Assembly (NCBI RefSeq): GCF_016901995.1
Contig: NZ_JACJLE010000018.1
Span: 1-64,000 of the forward strand
Reading direction: 5' to 3'
DNA: 64,000 nt
Source of the DNA: Bacteroides caecigallinarum
GTDB lineage: Bacteria > Bacteroidota > Bacteroidia > Bacteroidales > Bacteroidaceae
The notes beneath the pieces were generated by a model. That model was not told the DNA's origin, did no database searches, and saw only the letters and a list, made by a program, of their open reading frames with translations. Below, piece by piece: positions 1 to 9,348 of the stretch; the stretch's first letter is position 1, and every line of letters begins with the position of its first letter. Made by a program: the position numbers and the translations under genes.

Positions 1-140
1 ATTTAGAGAATAAACAATCTTCTAATTTTCAAGATATTACAAATACATTGCAATTTTATTCCAACAAAGCTTTATACGAATAAAAAGCAATTGACAATCA
101 AGCACTTATAGTATTTTTCAGAAAAGCAAGAAAAAGTTGA

Positions 141-172
141 TTTGTTTTTCTGAAATTTCATGCCGAAATTTG
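141..172 (+). promoter_or_regulatory. Putative dnaA promoter (Bacteroidetes type)
   Basis: TTTG at 141-144 is followed after 20 bases by GAAATTTG at 165-172, one base pair-step away from the Bacteroidetes consensus TAnnTTTG, and then by GCACC as in several other promoters in this window. It lies about 50 bases upstream of the dnaA start. The rest of 1-222 is AT-rich and I see no other feature there. Confidence 0.5.
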
Positions 173-222
173 CACCGTAGATAATTTGCTAAAAAAGAAA
201 TTAAGATATTAGATTAAGAAAT

Positions 223-1629
223 ATGATTGAAGGGAATCAAGCTATTGCATTATGGAACAAATGTCTCATGTTTATAAGAGATAACGTTAATGCAACTGCT
301 TATAAAACATGGTTTGAGCCTATTGTTCCACTTAAATACGACAATAAGGCATTGACTATAGGGGTACCAAGTCCTTTCTTCTATGAATATTTAGAAGAAA
401 AGTATGTAGGTTTACTCCGTGCCGCTATATATAAGGAAATAGGAGAAGGTACGGAACTGATGTACTCCATTCTTACAGACAAAACAAACCAAATAACAGT
501 AAATATAGAGGGAACAAAACGTTCACAGGCTGTACAGCAAAACAATGTGCAGAATGCAAACAAGACTCCAAACCCTCTACAAGCTCAAGTTGTACAGGAT
601 TTGGACCCACATTTAAATCCTAACTACAATTTTGACAATTTCATCAAAGGTACTAGCAATGAGTTTTCGAGAACTGTAGCTGAAACAGTTGCACAAAACC
701 CTGCCAGAACTTTTAACCCATTATTTATATATGGTCCTTCAGGAGTTGGCAAGACACATCTTGTCAATGCTATTGGTACGCGTATTAAAGAACTATACCC
801 GGAAAAAAGAGTTTTATATGTATCTGCACATTTGTTCCAGGTGCAATACACAGATTCTGTAAGAACCAATCATTTCAATGATTTTATTACTTTCTATCAA
901 ACTATTGACGTACTCATCATTGATGATATACAAGAGTTTGCCGGAGTAACAAAAACTCAGAATACCTTCTTTCATATATTCAATCATCTACACCAAAATG
1001 GTAAGCAGCTAATCCTGACATCTGACCGCGCTCCGGTAATGTTACAAGGAATGGAAGACCGATTGCTGACACGTTTCAAATGGGGTTTAGTAGCCGAATT
1101 AGAGAAGCCTGATACAGAACTGCGAAAAAATATATTACGTAATAAGATTCGTCGCGACGGTCTTACTATATCAGAATCTGTTATCAGCTACATTGCTGAA
1201 AACGTTAATGAAAGCGTTCGTGAACTAGAGGGTATTGTAAACTCATTGTTGGCACAGTCTATACTATTCAAACGTGAAATAGATATTGATTTGACTCAAA
1301 GAATAGTAAGAAAGGCTGTAAAATGCGCTGAAGTTAAACCTGTTACTGTTGAAGATATAATCGAAAAGGTATGTGAATACTACAAGGTAGATACTTCAAC
1401 AATACATACAAAGACAAGAAAAAGAGAAGTCGTTCAGGTTAGACAGGTTGCTATGTATCTTGCCAAGAAACATACAGAAACCTCTTCTTCAAAGATTGGA
1501 CAGCTTATAGGTAAGAAAGACCATGCAACAGTATTGCACGCATGCAAAATTGTTAAAGATCAGGTTGACGTAGATAAAGCATTCAAAAATGAAATTGACG
1601 AAATAGAGGCTAGTATAAGAATGAAATAA
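223..1629 (+). CDS. dnaA: Chromosomal replication initiator protein DnaA
   Basis: DnaA is the AAA+ ATPase that binds DnaA boxes and opens the chromosomal origin. The 468-residue protein has the usual length and order: N-terminal helicase-interaction domain (about 1-85), a variable Gln/Asn-rich linker (about 100-130), an AAA+ core with Walker A GPSGVGKT at 171-178, Walker B LIIDD around 231-235 and an arginine-finger region near RLLTRF at 280-285, and a C-terminal DNA-binding domain with the signature [10 protein letters not shown] at 433-442. The gene stands alone: dnaN and recF are not next to it and the downstream neighbour is convergent. An intrinsic terminator follows. Identity is clear from motifs; the ATG at 223 leaves a normal N-terminus. 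Confidence 0.97.
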   Translation: MIEGNQAIALWNKCLMFIRDNVNATAYKTWFEPIVPLKYDNKALTIGVPSPFFYEYLEEKYVGLLRAAIYKEIGEGTELMYSILTDKTNQITVNIEGTKRSQAVQQNNVQNANKTPNPLQAQVVQDLDPHLNPNYNFDNFIKGTSNEFSRTVAETVAQNPARTFNPLFIYGPSGVGKTHLVNAIGTRIKELYPEKRVLYVSAHLFQVQYTDSVRTNHFNDFITFYQTIDVLIIDDIQEFAGVTKTQNTFFHIFNHLHQNGKQLILTSDRAPVMLQGMEDRLLTRFKWGLVAELEKPDTELRKNILRNKIRRDGLTISESVISYIAENVNESVRELEGIVNSLLAQSILFKREIDIDLTQRIVRKAVKCAEVKPVTVEDIIEKVCEYYKVDTSTIHTKTRKREVVQVRQVAMYLAKKHTETSSSKIGQLIGKKDHATVLHACKIVKDQVDVDKAFKNEIDEIEASIRMK

Positions 1630-1655
1630 ACTATTTCAATATAAACATAAAAAAT

Positions 1656-1690
1656 AAAAGACCACAGTAAATGTGGTCTTTATTTTTTAT
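1656..1690. terminator. Bidirectional terminator between dnaA and the nitroreductase gene
   Basis: The arms AAAGACCACA (about 1657-1666) and TGTGGTCTTT (1672-1681) pair around a 5-base GTAAA loop. The hairpin has an A-run on the left and a T-run on the right, so it can terminate both dnaA and the convergent gene at 1703. Confidence 0.8.
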
Positions 1691-1702
1691 ACTAATTCTA
1701 TG

Positions 1703-2443
1703 TTACTCAAAAAATCCCTGACGTTTTAACACATTAATCAAGCCTGCTGACATCATTTCATTATCAGCCTTTCGATATCTTATATCTGTAAATATCTGTG
1801 CCAAAGTCTCTTTTTTATTAATTTCAATAAAATGCTTGTTTTCTGGAAGTGATTCCTTATAAGCATATATCTCATCTATATCTTCTGGAGTGTACTGTGA
1901 ATAAACTTCATTATGAATAATACCGTTCAAAGGAAGTCTATCAGGCTGTGAAGGACATTCATCCGGATAACCCACCGTTATAGTTGCTACAGGAACGACC
2001 AGCTTAGGTAATTTCAGCAAATCTATTATAGGTTCAGGATTATAAATGGTTGTACCCAAATAACATATTCCCAATCCATTTTCCTCGGCTAGAGTACAAA
2101 AATTCTGAGTTACCAACAATGCATCTGAAAGAGCATTTATAAATGAAAGGAAATTGTCATATCCCGGCTCAGCATTCCGCTGCTTACACCACAGGCTAAA
2201 GCGATTAAAATCTGCACAGAAAGTCAGAACAACAGGAGCTCCCATCACCATAGGCTGGTTAAAATGCATAGGAGCAAGTTTAGATTTCATTTCATTACTA
2301 CGAGTTACAACTACACTGTACAACTGCATATTTCCCATTGTAGAGGCTCTGAAAGAATCCTCCAACAGCCCATTCAACAAATCCTCCGGAATATCCTGAG
2401 ATTTGTATTTACGTATCGTTCTTCTATTCTTTATTGAATCCAT
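1703..2443 (-). CDS. Nitroreductase family oxidoreductase (FMN, NAD(P)H-dependent)
   Basis: Enzymes of this family use FMN to reduce nitro-compounds, quinones or flavins with NAD(P)H in the cytoplasm. The 246-residue protein begins with the typical NRRTIRKYKSQDIPEDLL segment (about residues 6-23), continues with SFRASTMGN (about 31-39) where FMN is usually contacted, and has a long C-terminal extension, the length seen in NfsA/FRP-like members. The conserved LGTTIYNPEPIIDLLKLP region (about 129-146) follows the family pattern of a glycine-rich turn before the helix packing on FMN. It is a single gene transcribed toward dnaA. The physiological substrate cannot be read from sequence. Confidence 0.88.
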   Translation of the reverse strand: MDSIKNRRTIRKYKSQDIPEDLLNGLLEDSFRASTMGNMQLYSVVVTRSNEMKSKLAPMHFNQPMVMGAPVVLTFCADFNRFSLWCKQRNAEPGYDNFLSFINALSDALLVTQNFCTLAEENGLGICYLGTTIYNPEPIIDLLKLPKLVVPVATITVGYPDECPSQPDRLPLNGIIHNEVYSQYTPEDIDEIYAYKESLPENKHFIEINKKETLAQIFTDIRYRKADNEMMSAGLINVLKRQGFFE

Positions 2444-2652
2444 ATTTATATTTTTTCTTATTTCACAAAGATAATATAAAAAATAAACATTGTATATTTT
2501 TTCAAGACTAATATTCTACAAAATAGAAACAAGTTAATCAAAATGGAAAACTTTACAGATATATAAAACATACAACAAACTGAAAATCAACACTATAAGC
2601 AATAAAAATGGAAAACTTTCAAAAAGCTGTTGATAACTTTATATATTTTTTC

Positions 2653-2683
2653 TTTGTCGATTAAAAAAACATTGATAGCTTTG
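2653..2683 (+). promoter_or_regulatory. Promoter of nrdJ
   Basis: TTTG at 2653-2656, a 19-base spacer and TAGCTTTG at 2676-2683 match the Bacteroidetes sigma-ABfr pattern exactly. It lies about 60 bases before the nrdJ start. The remainder of 2444-2744 is AT-rich. I looked for, and did not see, a B12-box of a cobalamin riboswitch in it. Confidence 0.75.
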
Positions 2684-2744
2684 CACCATCAATCATTTCT
2701 CTAATATCTACATACAACTGATACAAACTTATTCTTATAATATC

Positions 2745-5297
2745 GTGGAAAAAAAGGTTTATAGCTACAATGAAGCATACGAAGCTTCATTAGAGTATTT
2801 TAATGGAGATGAACTTGCCGCGCGTGTTTGGGTAAACAAATATGCAGTGAAAGATTCATTTGGAAACATCTATGAAAAATCCCCAAGGGACATGCATTGG
2901 CGCCTTGCCAATGAAGTTGCCAGAATTGAGGCAAACTATCCTAACAGCATGACTTCACAGGAATTGTTTGACTTGTTCGATCACTTCAAATACATTGTTC
3001 CACAGGGTAGCCCGATGACCGGTATCGGTAACGAATATCAGGTCGCTTCCTTATCAAACTGTTTTGTAATCGGACTTGACGGAAAAGCTGACTCATACGG
3101 CGCTATTATCCGTATCGACGAAGAGCAGGTGCAGCTTATGAAACGTAGAGGCGGTGTAGGTCACGACTTGTCACATATCCGTCCTAAAGGATCACCTGTA
3201 AAGAACTCTGCACTTACATCTACAGGACTGGTTCCTTTCATGGAACGTTACTCAAACTCAACAAGAGAAGTAGCGCAGGACGGACGTAGAGGTGCCCTTA
3301 TGCTCAGTGTTTCAATCAAGCACCCGGACTCTGAATCTTTCATCGACGCAAAGATGACAGAAGGCAAGGTTACAGGAGCAAATGTTTCTGTAAAACTTGA
3401 CGACGAGTTCATGCAGGCAGCTGTTGACAACAAGCCATATATACAGAAATTCCCTATAGACTCGGAAAATCCACAGTTCGTAAAAGAAATCAATGCCAAT
3501 GAATTATGGAGAAAGATTGTACACAACGCATGGAAATCGGCTGAACCGGGCGTCTTGTTCTGGGATACAATTTTGAAAGAATCTGTGCCTGACTGCTATG
3601 CCGACCTCGGATTCAGAACCGTATCTACAAACCCTTGCGGTGAAATTCCATTGTGTCCATACGATTCATGCCGACTGCTGGCTATCAATCTTTACTCATA
3701 CGTTGTAAATCCATTTACAAAGGATGCATACTTTGATTTTGATTTGTTCAAGACACACGTAAGATATGCACAAAGAATAATGGACGATATCATCGACCTC
3801 GAACTGGAAAAGATTGGTCTCATCCTTGAAAAGATTGACTCTGACCCGGAAAACGATGAAGTTAAAAATACAGAACGTCATCTTTGGGAAAAGATATACA
3901 GAAAGTCTGGTCTTGGAAGACGTACAGGAGTAGGTATTACTGCTGAAGGAGATATGCTGGCTGCTATGGGACTAAGATACGGAACCGAAGAAGCTACAGA
4001 ATTCTCAGAAAAGGTACACAAGACCATTGCTATCGAAGCATACCGTTCGTCAGTTATTATGGCTAAAGAACGTGGCGCATTCGAAATCTATGACAGCGAA
4101 AGAGAAAAGAACAATCCTTTCGTAAACCGTATAAAGGAAGCAGACCCTGCTCTGTACGAAGATATGGTGAGATACGGACGTAGAAACATCGCCTGTCTTA
4201 CTATTGCTCCTACAGGTACAACAAGTCTTATGACACAGACTACTTCTGGTATAGAACCAGTATTCATGCCTGTGTATAAGAGACGCCGTAAGGTAAATCC
4301 TAACGACGAAAACGTAAGAATTGATTTCGTTGATGAGACAGGTGATGCTTTTGAAGAATATATCGTATTCCATCACAAGTTCCTCACTTGGATGAAAATC
4401 AACGGTCTGGACACAACAAAGAACTATACTCAAGAAGAAATAGACGAGCTTGTAGCCAAATCACCTTACTATAAAGCTACATCAAATGATGTTGACTGGC
4501 TTATGAAGGTTAAGATGCAGGGACGCATCCAGAAATGGGTTGACCACTCAATCAGTGTTACTATCAACCTGCCTAACACTGTTGACGAAGAACTCGTAAA
4601 CAATCTTTACGTAGAAGCTTGGCGTTCAGGATGCAAGGGATGTACAGTATATCGTGACGGCTCACGTGCCGGAGTCCTTGTTTCAACACAAAAGACAGAC
4701 AAGGAAGAAAAGCGCAAGGAAGAAGAATGCAGATGCAAACGTCCTGAGGTTGTAGAGGTAAGACCAAAAGTGCTTGAAGCAGACGTGGTACGCTTCCAGA
4801 ACAACAAAGAGAAATGGGTAGCATTTGTAGGCTTGCTCGACGGACATCCATACGAAATCTTCACCGGTCTTCAGGATGATGAAGAAGGTATAGTGCTTCC
4901 TAAATCTGTAACTTGCGGTAAAATCATCAAGAACATTGATGAGAATGGAAACAAGCGCTATGACTTCCAGTTCGAAAACAAACGTGGCTACAAAATGACA
5001 GTAGAAGGATTGTCTGAACGTTTCAACAAAGAATACTGGAACTATGCTAAACTTATTTCAGGAGTATTGCGCTGGAGAATGCCAATCGATCAGGTTATCA
5101 AACTTGTAGGTTCACTTCAGCTTGACAGCGAAAACATCAACACATGGAAGGTCGGTGTTGAACGTGCCCTGAAGAAATATGTACAGGACGGAACAGAAGC
5201 CAAAGGTATGAAATGCCCTAACTGCGGAAACGAAACATTGGTTTATCAGGAAGGCTGTCTTATCTGTACAACTTGCGGTTCTTCAAGATGCGGATAA
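2745..5297 (+). CDS. nrdJ: Adenosylcobalamin-dependent (class II) ribonucleoside-diphosphate reductase
   Basis: This enzyme makes deoxyribonucleotides using a cobalamin-derived radical and so works with or without oxygen. The protein is 850 residues. The N-terminal part carries the RNR substrate region (SNCFV around 104-108), the catalytic NPCGEI motif is at 296-301, and a later segment TIAPTGTTSLM contributes to the phosphate site of the barrel. The C-terminus ends in a zinc-ribbon-like CPNCGNE...CTTCGSSRCG (about 824-850) that carries the mobile redox cysteines. The start is GTG at 2745, directly before MEKKVYSYNEAYEASLEYF, with no better ATG nearby. The gene is monocistronic, with its own promoter and a terminator immediately downstream. 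Confidence 0.95.
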   Translation: MEKKVYSYNEAYEASLEYFNGDELAARVWVNKYAVKDSFGNIYEKSPRDMHWRLANEVARIEANYPNSMTSQELFDLFDHFKYIVPQGSPMTGIGNEYQVASLSNCFVIGLDGKADSYGAIIRIDEEQVQLMKRRGGVGHDLSHIRPKGSPVKNSALTSTGLVPFMERYSNSTREVAQDGRRGALMLSVSIKHPDSESFIDAKMTEGKVTGANVSVKLDDEFMQAAVDNKPYIQKFPIDSENPQFVKEINANELWRKIVHNAWKSAEPGVLFWDTILKESVPDCYADLGFRTVSTNPCGEIPLCPYDSCRLLAINLYSYVVNPFTKDAYFDFDLFKTHVRYAQRIMDDIIDLELEKIGLILEKIDSDPENDEVKNTERHLWEKIYRKSGLGRRTGVGITAEGDMLAAMGLRYGTEEATEFSEKVHKTIAIEAYRSSVIMAKERGAFEIYDSEREKNNPFVNRIKEADPALYEDMVRYGRRNIACLTIAPTGTTSLMTQTTSGIEPVFMPVYKRRRKVNPNDENVRIDFVDETGDAFEEYIVFHHKFLTWMKINGLDTTKNYTQEEIDELVAKSPYYKATSNDVDWLMKVKMQGRIQKWVDHSISVTINLPNTVDEELVNNLYVEAWRSGCKGCTVYRDGSRAGVLVSTQKTDKEEKRKEEECRCKRPEVVEVRPKVLEADVVRFQNNKEKWVAFVGLLDGHPYEIFTGLQDDEEGIVLPKSVTCGKIIKNIDENGNKRYDFQFENKRGYKMTVEGLSERFNKEYWNYAKLISGVLRWRMPIDQVIKLVGSLQLDSENINTWKVGVERALKKYVQDGTEAKGMKCPNCGNETLVYQEGCLICTTCGSSRCG

Positions 5298-5324
5298 TAT
5301 ACTTAAAACATAAATGACAAACCT

Positions 5325-5370
5325 AGGCGAAGAATACCTACACAATAACGGAATTCTTCGCCTTTTCTTT
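5325..5370 (+). terminator. Intrinsic terminator of nrdJ
   Basis: AGGCGAAGAAT (5325-5335) pairs perfectly with ATTCTTCGCCT (5353-5363) across a 17-base loop and is followed by TTTCTTT. It separates nrdJ from folB. Confidence 0.85.
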
Positions 5371-5385
5371 TAAACCATAGCATAT

Positions 5386-5754
5386 ATGAAAGCCCAATCA
5401 ATGAACATCATCCTGAATGAGATGAAATTCTACTCTTATCATGGCGTACTTCCACAAGAAAACACCGTTGGTGCAGAGTATAAAGTCAGTCTTGACATAG
5501 AAACAGATTTCAGCGAAGCTGCTGCTACAGACAATCTTGAAGGAACAATCAATTATGCAGAGATACATGAGGCTGTAAAGGAAGAAATGAATATACCGGC
5601 AAAACTCCTTGAACACCTGGCTTACAGGATATCCAAACGTCTGTTCACTGATTTCCCGACCATCAAAAGCATAGAGATAACCATATTCAAGGAAAATCCG
5701 CCAATGGGCGCCGACTGCAAGAATGTCGGAGTCAAAGTGAAATATTTTCAATAA
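5386..5754 (+). CDS. folB: Dihydroneopterin aldolase
   Basis: FolB converts 7,8-dihydroneopterin to 6-hydroxymethyl-dihydropterin and glycolaldehyde in folate synthesis. The 122-residue protein has the family length and hallmarks: the FYSYHGVLPQE segment (about 15-25), the INYAEIHE segment with the pterin-binding Tyr/Glu (about 55-62), LLEHLAYRI with the conserved Glu (about 74-82), and the C-terminal ITIFKENPP strand. It sits alone between the nrdJ terminator and the trp promoter. A second ATG at codon 6 (5401) is an equally possible start, since neither has a clear Shine-Dalgarno sequence. Confidence 0.95.
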   Translation: MKAQSMNIILNEMKFYSYHGVLPQENTVGAEYKVSLDIETDFSEAAATDNLEGTINYAEIHEAVKEEMNIPAKLLEHLAYRISKRLFTDFPTIKSIEITIFKENPPMGADCKNVGVKVKYFQ

Positions 5755-5769
5755 AAAATCAGCCAAATG

Positions 5770-5800
5770 TTTGGATTATAAAAAATAATACATACATTTG
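5770..5800 (+). promoter_or_regulatory. Promoter of the trp operon
   Basis: TTTG at 5770-5773, a 19-base spacer and TACATTTG at 5793-5800 are a consensus Bacteroidetes promoter. The predicted transcript would start a few bases later, just before the trp leader peptide. Confidence 0.8.
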
Positions 5801-5829
5801 CCGCAGAAACAACAAACAACATAACATTT

Positions 5830-5892
5830 ATGACAAACTCAATGGTAAATACATTCTTCTGGTGGCGCCACTTACAACTCCAAAAGTCGTAA
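5830..5892 (+). CDS. trpL: trp operon leader peptide with tandem Trp codons
   Basis: A 20-codon ORF begins about 25 bases after the predicted start site of the trp transcript. Codons 11 and 12 (5860-5865) are both TGG, preceded by two Phe codons, and the ORF ends in TAA at 5890-5892. A strong intrinsic terminator follows 50 bases later and then trpB. Two adjacent Trp codons in so short an ORF between promoter and terminator are the signature of ribosome-mediated attenuation: ribosome stalling at the Trp codons when charged tRNA-Trp is scarce would alter folding of the downstream RNA. The second Trp codon and following bases form a perfect 10-base palindrome (5862-5871), and CTTAC/GTAAG (5871-5875, 5889-5893) can pair. 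I could not identify the antiterminator pairing with confidence. Confidence 0.82.
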   Translation: MTNSMVNTFFWWRHLQLQKS

Positions 5893-5940
5893 GGGCATCA
5901 GTCGCGTGTATATACCAAATTTAAAGATATAAGTAATTTA

Positions 5941-5991
5941 AAAAAGCAGAGCGGGCTGTCGTACTTTACGGCAGCCCGTTCTGCTTTTTTG
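5941..5991 (+). terminator. trp attenuator terminator
   Basis: A 22-base arm (5941-5962, with core GCAGAGCGGGCTG) pairs with 5970-5991 (core CAGCCCGTTCTGC) across a 7-base loop with only G-U wobbles. The right arm ends in six T residues. Its place between the leader peptide and trpB argues that it controls operon readthrough; it does not end the upstream gene. Confidence 0.88.
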
Positions 5992-6025
5992 CATTTTCAG
6001 AAACAATTTAAAAAACAATAACGAT

Positions 6026-7210
6026 ATGAAATCTTACCAAGTAAACGAAAAAGGTTATTACGGAGAATTCGGTGGAGCATACATCCCCGAAATACTGCAC
6101 AGATGTGTAAGCGAACTTCAGGAAGCATATTCAAAGGTGCTTGAAGATGAAGGATTCAAGAAAGAATACGCGCAGTTATTGAAAGACTATGTGGGACGCC
6201 CTTCCCCACTCTACCTAGCCAAACGCCTGTCCGAAAAATACGGATGTAAGATTTATCTGAAAAGAGAAGATCTGAACCACACGGGAGCCCACAAAATCAA
6301 TAATGCCATAGGTCAGGTACTGCTTGCAAAACGTATGGGAAAAACCAGAATCATAGCAGAAACGGGAGCCGGTCAGCATGGTGTGGCTACAGCAACGGTC
6401 TGCGCACTGATGGGAATGGAATGTATAGTGTATATGGGAAAAACCGATGTGGAACGCCAGCACGTGAACGTGGAACGAATGAAGATGCTTGGAGCCACAG
6501 TCTGCCCGGTAACTTCCGGCAACATGACTCTGAAAGATGCCACAAACGAAGCCATACGCGACTGGTGCTGTCATCCTACTGATACCTATTATGTGATAGG
6601 CTCTACAGTAGGCCCTCACCCCTATCCTGATATGGTGGCAAGACTTCAGTCCGTCATCAGCGAAGAAATCAAGAAGCAGCTCATGGAACACGAAGGACGC
6701 GATTATCCTGATTATCTGATGGCTTGCATAGGCGGAGGAAGCAATGCAGCAGGGACGATATTCCACTATCTGGACGATGAGAGAGTAAAAATAGTACTTG
6801 CCGAAGCAGGCGGACTGGGATTGAACAGCGGTATGTCGGCTGCCACAATCCAACTGGGTAAAATCGGTATCATTCATGGTTTCAAGACTCTGGTAATGCA
6901 GGATACTAACGGACAGATTCTCGAACCTTATTCCATCTCTGCCGGTCTGGACTATCCGGGAATAGGTCCTATGCACGCCAATCTTGCCAAAGAACATCGC
7001 GCTACAGTATTGGCTATAAACGATGACGAAGCAATCAAGGCTGCTTACGAACTTACACTTCTAGAAGGGATAATACCTGCTCTTGAATCGGCACATGCTT
7101 TGGGAGCTTTAGAGAAAATGAACTTCAAGCCTACAGATATTGTTGTACTTACAGTGTCGGGAAGAGGCGACAAGGATATTGAGACTTATTTGAAATATAA
7201 GGGTTATTAG
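6026..7210 (+). CDS. trpB: Tryptophan synthase beta chain
   Basis: TrpB condenses indole with L-serine to give L-tryptophan, using PLP, in an alpha2-beta2 complex with TrpA. The 394-residue protein has the usual length. The Schiff-base lysine lies in HTGAHKINN (K90), followed by the [13 protein letters not shown] loop (about 112-124) with the catalytic Glu, and the phosphate-binding GGGSNAAG loop (about 236-243). It is the first gene of the trp operon, placed directly after the attenuator, an order (trpB first, trpA last) common in Bacteroidetes. It is followed by a 52-base AT-rich gap of short repeats before trpE. Confidence 0.97.
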   Translation: MKSYQVNEKGYYGEFGGAYIPEILHRCVSELQEAYSKVLEDEGFKKEYAQLLKDYVGRPSPLYLAKRLSEKYGCKIYLKREDLNHTGAHKINNAIGQVLLAKRMGKTRIIAETGAGQHGVATATVCALMGMECIVYMGKTDVERQHVNVERMKMLGATVCPVTSGNMTLKDATNEAIRDWCCHPTDTYYVIGSTVGPHPYPDMVARLQSVISEEIKKQLMEHEGRDYPDYLMACIGGGSNAAGTIFHYLDDERVKIVLAEAGGLGLNSGMSAATIQLGKIGIIHGFKTLVMQDTNGQILEPYSISAGLDYPGIGPMHANLAKEHRATVLAINDDEAIKAAYELTLLEGIIPALESAHALGALEKMNFKPTDIVVLTVSGRGDKDIETYLKYKGY

Positions 7211-7262
7211 TTGTTAGTTGTTAATTATTAATTTTTAATTTTTAATTTTTAATTATCCAAAG

Positions 7263-8669
7263 ATGAATACAAAATACCAATACACCACCATACATAAATC
7301 AATACTGGGCGACCTACATACGCCGGTAAGCACATACCTGAAAGTGCGCGACCTTTTCCCTCAGAGTGTACTGATGGAGAGTTCGGACTATCACGGAACA
7401 GAGAACAACAAGTCATTCATCGGCCTCAACCCGATAGCAAGCATAAGTGTCAACCATGGGAAAGCCATCGCCACTTACCCCGACGGAACTACAGAAGAAA
7501 CATCTGTAAAGAATAAGAGAAGCGTGGAAAATGCCATAAATACCTTCCTCGGACATTTCGGGATAGAAGGTGAATACTCGTCATACTGCGGAGTATATGG
7601 CTACACCACATTCAATGCCGTCCGCTATTTTGAAAACATAGACGTTCCAGACAGTATAGACGCGAAGAACGACGCACCGGAAATTCTATACATATTATAT
7701 AAATACCTCATCGTTTTCCACGGATTCAAGAGCGAAATGGTACTGCTAGAACTGCAGTCGCCAGGTGAACCTAGTCATATAGACAAGATAGAAAAAGCCA
7801 TAAACAACCGCAACTTCACTGCATACGAGTTCAGAACTGTAGGAGAAACCACCAGCACACTGACCGACGACGAACATCGCGATAACATACGCCGCGGAAT
7901 AAGCCACTGCATGAGAGGCGACGTATTTCAGATAGTCATGTCAAGACGGTTTATACAGAGATACGAAGGCGATGACTTCAAGCTTTACCGTGCCTTGAGA
8001 AGCATAAATCCGTCGCCATACCTGTTCTATTTCGATTTCGGCGGATTCAGAATTTTCGGTTCGTCTCCGGAAACTCACTGCAAGATTGAGGATGAAATCG
8101 CAAGCATCGACCCGATAGCAGGAACCACCAAAAGGACAGGCAGTAAGGAAGCCGACCGTAAAGCAGCAGAGGCCCTGCTTGCCGACCCAAAGGAGAATGC
8201 CGAGCACGTCATGCTGGTAGATCTGGCAAGAAACGACCTTAGCCGCAACTGCCACGATGTGAAAGTTGATTTCTACAAGGAGCCTCAATACTACAGCCAC
8301 GTGATACACCTCGTGAGCCGTGTGAGCGGAAAAGTAAACACCGGAGCCGACGCTGTAAGTACATTCATCGACACCTTTCCGGCAGGAACACTGAGCGGAG
8401 CCCCAAAAGTAATGGCTATGCAGCTTATCAGCAAATACGAACCACACAACCGTGGCGTTTACGGCGGATGCATAGGTTTCATCAGTTTAGATGGAAAAAA
8501 TATTAATCAGGCCATAACAATACGTACATTTGTAAGCCGCAACAACGAGCTATGGTTTCAGGCAGGAGGCGGCATAGTGGCAAAAAGTAATGTCGAAAAC
8601 GAACTGCAGGAAGTAAACAACAAACTCGGAGCACTGAGAAAAGCCATTGAACTGGCAGAGAAATTATAA
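7263..8669 (+). CDS. trpE: Anthranilate synthase component I
   Basis: TrpE converts chorismate to anthranilate with ammonia supplied by TrpG, the committed step of tryptophan synthesis and normally the feedback-inhibited one. The 468-residue protein has the N-terminal regulatory half, including the LMESSDYHG segment (about 37-45) which resembles the LLES-type tryptophan-binding motif, and the C-terminal chorismate-binding barrel with DVFQIVMSRR (about 220-229), SPSPYLFYF-type substrate strand (INPSPYLFYF, about 248-257), DPIAGTTKRTG (about 283-293), and FPAGTLSGAPKVMAM (about 375-389). It is followed by trpG, its partner, after an intergenic palindromic repeat. Confidence 0.96.
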   Translation: MNTKYQYTTIHKSILGDLHTPVSTYLKVRDLFPQSVLMESSDYHGTENNKSFIGLNPIASISVNHGKAIATYPDGTTEETSVKNKRSVENAINTFLGHFGIEGEYSSYCGVYGYTTFNAVRYFENIDVPDSIDAKNDAPEILYILYKYLIVFHGFKSEMVLLELQSPGEPSHIDKIEKAINNRNFTAYEFRTVGETTSTLTDDEHRDNIRRGISHCMRGDVFQIVMSRRFIQRYEGDDFKLYRALRSINPSPYLFYFDFGGFRIFGSSPETHCKIEDEIASIDPIAGTTKRTGSKEADRKAAEALLADPKENAEHVMLVDLARNDLSRNCHDVKVDFYKEPQYYSHVIHLVSRVSGKVNTGADAVSTFIDTFPAGTLSGAPKVMAMQLISKYEPHNRGVYGGCIGFISLDGKNINQAITIRTFVSRNNELWFQAGGGIVAKSNVENELQEVNNKLGALRKAIELAEKL

Positions 8670-8784
8670 TAAGTTGACAAGGCTTCAGTCAACAAGTTAA
8701 TAGAAAGGCTCTCCATCCGGATGGTAGAAAACCTTGTCAACTCGTCAACTTGTCAACTCGTCACCTTTTTAAATAACATCAAAT
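8670..8784. repeat. Palindromic intergenic repeat, copy 1 (trpE-trpG)
   Basis: The gap holds GTTGACAAGG on the left and CCTTGTCAAC on the right, around the perfect 12-base palindrome CCATCCGGATGG at 8713-8724, then CGTCAACTTGTCAACTCGTC-type short repeats. A related element occurs between trpG and trpD. Possible roles are RNA folding within the operon or a REP-like mobile repeat. Confidence 0.7.
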
Positions 8785-9348
8785 ATGAGAATAGTAATCA
8801 TAGACAACTACGACTCATTCACATACAACCTCAGCCACCTCGTGAAGGAGCTTGGCGCAGAAGTGACAGTACTCAGAAACGACTGTTTCAGTATGGAAGA
8901 ACTTGAGGATTTCGACAAGATACTCCTCTCTCCCGGCCCGGGAATACCCGAAGAGGCAGGACTCCTTCTCAACGTGATACGCACCTACTCCGGCCACAAG
9001 CCTATCCTCGGTGTATGCCTTGGCGAGCAGGCCATAGGCGAAGTGTTCGGAGGAAAACTGGTAAACCTGAAAGAAGTATATCACGGAATACAAAGTAAAA
9101 TCCGCATCACAGCCGATGACTATATCTTCAAAGGTCTTCCCGAAGAAATCCCCGTAGGAAGATATCACTCATGGGTTGTAGATAACGATTCTCTCCCCGA
9201 CTGTCTGGAAGTGACAGCCATCAGTGCGGAAGGCTACATAATGGCAATCCGGCATAAGGAATACGATGTCCGGGGCATTCAGTTCCACCCGGAATCAGTA
9301 CTTACCCCAGACGGAAAGAAAATGATTGAGAACTGGATTTCCATATAA
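8785..9348 (+). CDS. trpG: Anthranilate synthase component II (glutamine amidotransferase)
   Basis: TrpG hydrolyses glutamine and channels ammonia to TrpE. The 187-residue protein is a stand-alone class I glutamine amidotransferase. It starts with the NYDSFTYNL motif (about 8-16), carries the oxyanion region SPGPGIPEEAG (about 49-59), the nucleophile Cys78 in GVCLGEQAIGE (Glu where many family members have His after the glycine), and the catalytic His168/Glu170 in FHPESVLT. There is no fusion to trpD. It sits between two copies of a palindromic intergenic repeat in the trp operon. Confidence 0.96.
   Translation: MRIVIIDNYDSFTYNLSHLVKELGAEVTVLRNDCFSMEELEDFDKILLSPGPGIPEEAGLLLNVIRTYSGHKPILGVCLGEQAIGEVFGGKLVNLKEVYHGIQSKIRITADDYIFKGLPEEIPVGRYHSWVVDNDSLPDCLEVTAISAEGYIMAIRHKEYDVRGIQFHPESVLTPDGKKMIENWISI

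Noticed and set aside
1-222. Replication origin next to dnaA
   Set aside because: I see no cluster of DnaA boxes (TTATCCACA-like), no AT-rich repeat unwinding element of the usual form and no dnaN; the region looks like a promoter and leader only. GC-skew analysis of the whole genome would settle it.
2444-2744. Cobalamin riboswitch ahead of the B12-dependent reductase
   Set aside because: No B12-box-like sequence and no suitable fold are seen; the gap has a plain promoter close to the gene.
5755-6025. T-box riboswitch for the trp operon
   Set aside because: The conserved T-box sequence and specifier stem are absent; the leader peptide with tandem Trp codons explains the terminator better.
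6215-6997. 260-codon open frame on the minus strand within trpB
   Set aside because: His/Ser/Cys-rich shadow of trpB with no start signal or family resemblance.
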